Below, piece after piece: positions 62,372-64,000 of a DNA stretch of 64,000 bases (the stretch's first letter is position 1; the number at the start of each line of letters is the position of its first letter). Position numbers and translations under genes: made by a program. The notes under the pieces were generated by a model. It saw nothing but the letters and a program-made list of their open reading frames with translations. It ran no database searches and had not been told where the DNA came from. The stretch is taken from contig NZ_UGHK01000001.1 in assembly GCF_900450705.1 (NCBI RefSeq), positions 434,001 to 498,000 of the forward strand, written 5' to 3'. The DNA comes from Avibacterium paragallinarum. Its GTDB lineage: Bacteria > Pseudomonadota > Gammaproteobacteria > Enterobacterales > Pasteurellaceae.

Positions 62372-64000
62372 ATGCCTAAATTACGTTCCGCGACCAGCAC
62401 ACAAGGTCGCAATATGGCTGGAGCAAGAGCCTTGTGGCGCGCCACAGGAATGAAAGAAAATGATTTTGGTAAGCCGATTATCGCCGTAGTCAATTCTTTC
62501 ACCCAGTTTGTCCCTGGTCACGTTCACCTTAAAGACATCGGGCAGCTGGTGGCTCAGCAAATTGAGCAAGCAGGCGGGGTGGCGAAAGAGTTTAACACCA
62601 TTGCGGTTGATGATGGGATCGCAATGGGACACGGCGGAATGCTGTATTCCTTGCCTTCCCGTGATTTAATCGCCGATAGCGTAGAATATATGGTGAATGC
62701 TCACTGTGCAGACGCAATGGTGTGTATTTCTAACTGCGATAAAATCACCCCAGGAATGTTAATGGCCGCATTGCGCTTGAATATTCCAACGATTTTCGTT
62801 TCTGGCGGCCCGATGGAAGCGGGAAAAACCAAACTTTCCGATCAGCTCATCAAATTGGATTTAGTGGACGCTATGGTGCAAAGTGCGGATAAAAATGTAT
62901 CAGATTCTGATGTGGAAACCATTGAGCGTTCTGCCTGTCCAACTTGTGGTTCTTGTTCAGGAATGTTCACCGCAAATTCAATGAACTGTTTAACCGAAGC
63001 TTTAGGCTTAAGCCTACCTGGCAATGGATCTTGCCTTGCGACCCACGCTGATCGTAAACAGCTTTTCTTAGACGCAGGCAAACAAATTGTCGAACTGTGC
63101 AATAAATATTATCAGCAAGATGATGAATCCGTATTGCCACGTTCCATTGCCACTAAGCCTGCGTTTGAAAATGCAATGAGCTTAGATATTGCAATGGGCG
63201 GTTCAACCAACACCGTGTTACACCTACTCGCCGCAGCTCAAGAAGCGGAAGTGGATTTCACAATGGCAGATATTGATCGCCTTTCCCGCCGTGTGCCTTG
63301 CTTAAGCAAAGTCGCCCCGAATACGGCTAAATATCATATGGAAGATGTGCATCGTGCAGGCGGTATTATGGCGATCCTTGGTGAGTTAGATCGTGCAGGA
63401 TTGCTTGATAACCAAACTCGCACCGTATTAGGTTTAAGCCTAGCTGAGCAAATTGCCAAATACGACATTATGCTCACGCAAGATGAACAAATTCGCCAAT
63501 TCTATCGTGCAGGGCCTGCGGGTATTCGCACCACTCAAGCCTTTTCGCAAGATTGCCGTTGGGACAGCCTTGATGACGATCGCGAGAATGGCTGTATTCG
63601 CAGTAAAGCCTTTGCTTATAGCCAAGATGGCGGCTTAGCAATGCTTTCTGGTAATATCGCCTTAGACGGCTGTATCGTTAAAACCGCAGGGGTGGACGAA
63701 TCCATTTTGAAATTCACCGGCAAAGCCATTGTCTTTGAAAGCCAAGAAGATGCGGTAAGCGGCATTCTCGGCGGCAAAGTGCAAGCGGGACACGTGGTGG
63801 TTATCCGCTACGAAGGGTCAAAAGGTGGACCGGGTATGCAAGAAATGCTGTATCCAACCAGCTATTTGAAATCAATGGGCTTAGGCAAAGCCTGTGCCTT
63901 ATTAACGGACGGGCGTTTTTCGGGCGGCACATCGGGGCTTTCCATTGGGCATTGCTCGCCAGAAGCCGCAGCAGGCGGGACAATTGGCTTGGTGAAAGAC
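62372..64000 (+). CDS. ilvD: Dihydroxy-acid dehydratase (runs off the right edge)
   Basis: 543 codons are present without a stop, and the full enzyme is about 612 aa. It makes 2-oxo acids from dihydroxy acids with an iron-sulfur cluster. Cluster and metal segments are [12 protein letters not shown] near 122-133 and the [19 protein letters not shown] block near 194-212. [12 protein letters not shown] near 271-282 and [19 protein letters not shown] near the window end are also typical. GGAGAG precedes the ATG. Third structural gene of ilvGMD. Confidence 0.95.
   Translation, partial: MPKLRSATSTQGRNMAGARALWRATGMKENDFGKPIIAVVNSFTQFVPGHVHLKDIGQLVAQQIEQAGGVAKEFNTIAVDDGIAMGHGGMLYSLPSRDLIADSVEYMVNAHCADAMVCISNCDKITPGMLMAALRLNIPTIFVSGGPMEAGKTKLSDQLIKLDLVDAMVQSADKNVSDSDVETIERSACPTCGSCSGMFTANSMNCLTEALGLSLPGNGSCLATHADRKQLFLDAGKQIVELCNKYYQQDDESVLPRSIATKPAFENAMSLDIAMGGSTNTVLHLLAAAQEAEVDFTMADIDRLSRRVPCLSKVAPNTAKYHMEDVHRAGGIMAILGELDRAGLLDNQTRTVLGLSLAEQIAKYDIMLTQDEQIRQFYRAGPAGIRTTQAFSQDCRWDSLDDDRENGCIRSKAFAYSQDGGLAMLSGNIALDGCIVKTAGVDESILKFTGKAIVFESQEDAVSGILGGKVQAGHVVVIRYEGSKGGPGMQEMLYPTSYLKSMGLGKACALLTDGRFSGGTSGLSIGHCSPEAAAGGTIGLVKD

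Overview
The window comes from a member of the Pasteurellaceae. The 9-bp uptake signal AAGTGCGGT/ACCGCACTT occurs very often, frequently as inverted pairs that act as terminators. Gene neighbourhoods match the Haemophilus type: lysA-lptM-cyaY, oxyR divergent from a peroxiredoxin-glutaredoxin fusion, the slyX/fkpA/yheO/tusDCB block, the HI1009-HI1015-like ketotetronate operon and ilvGMD. I cannot fix the species. An Avibacterium/Haemophilus-like genome in gene decay is my best guess.

Layout. 0-9.3 kb is accessory: a LicD-type gene, an inositol-phosphatase-family gene with a nonsense-mutated OPA-family transporter, hsdS and integrase scraps, a MerR/CDF metal-efflux pair, a deiminase gene with four in-frame stops, and a short-passenger autotransporter with a C9 tract in its promoter spacer. 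9.4-41.6 kb is a segment bounded by two inverted 719-bp IS1016-type elements (IS1595 family). It carries the oadA 3' end with oadB, the L-threonate/D-erythronate operon (deoR, ltnD, otnK, otnC, otnI, a cyclase-family gene, denD, gntP-type permease, two hydrolases), lysA-lptM-cyaY-recQ, the wreck of a class II microcin locus holding two more IS copies, an ATP-grasp/esterase cluster, gpt, pepD, a phase-variable type III R-M system, a GNAT gene and mdaB. 41.6-49.3 kb holds the oadA 5' end with oadG, yheS, an IS3-family element joined to a 5'-less maeB, and a fifth IS1016-type copy. 49.3-64 kb is mostly intact housekeeping: a polar amino-acid ABC transporter, tusBCD-yheO-fkpA-slyX, peroxiredoxin/oxyR/fabR, pldB-crcB-yigL, and an attenuated ilvGMD operon that runs off the right edge.

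Main conclusions. (1) Flanking 8-bp duplications and the two halves of oadA show that the 10.09-40.88 kb segment is inverted between IS copies 1 and 4. Undoing the inversion rebuilds oadGAB and places a LysR regulator divergently beside mdaB. (2) Undoing a second small inversion between IS copies 2 and 3 recreates a 52-codon membrane-protein gene whose stop overlaps the start of a double-glycine-leader peptide gene. A fragment of a CvaB-type exporter follows, so this looks like an undescribed, now inactivated class II microcin locus. (3) mod has 11 copies of a pentanucleotide and is out of frame (OFF) in this sequence. (4) Neisseriaceae DNA-uptake words occur beside or inside merR/CDF, the deiminase and the type III R-M genes, pointing to inter-family transfer. 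(5) Loss of maeB and of the oad operon removes two routes from C4 acids to pyruvate.
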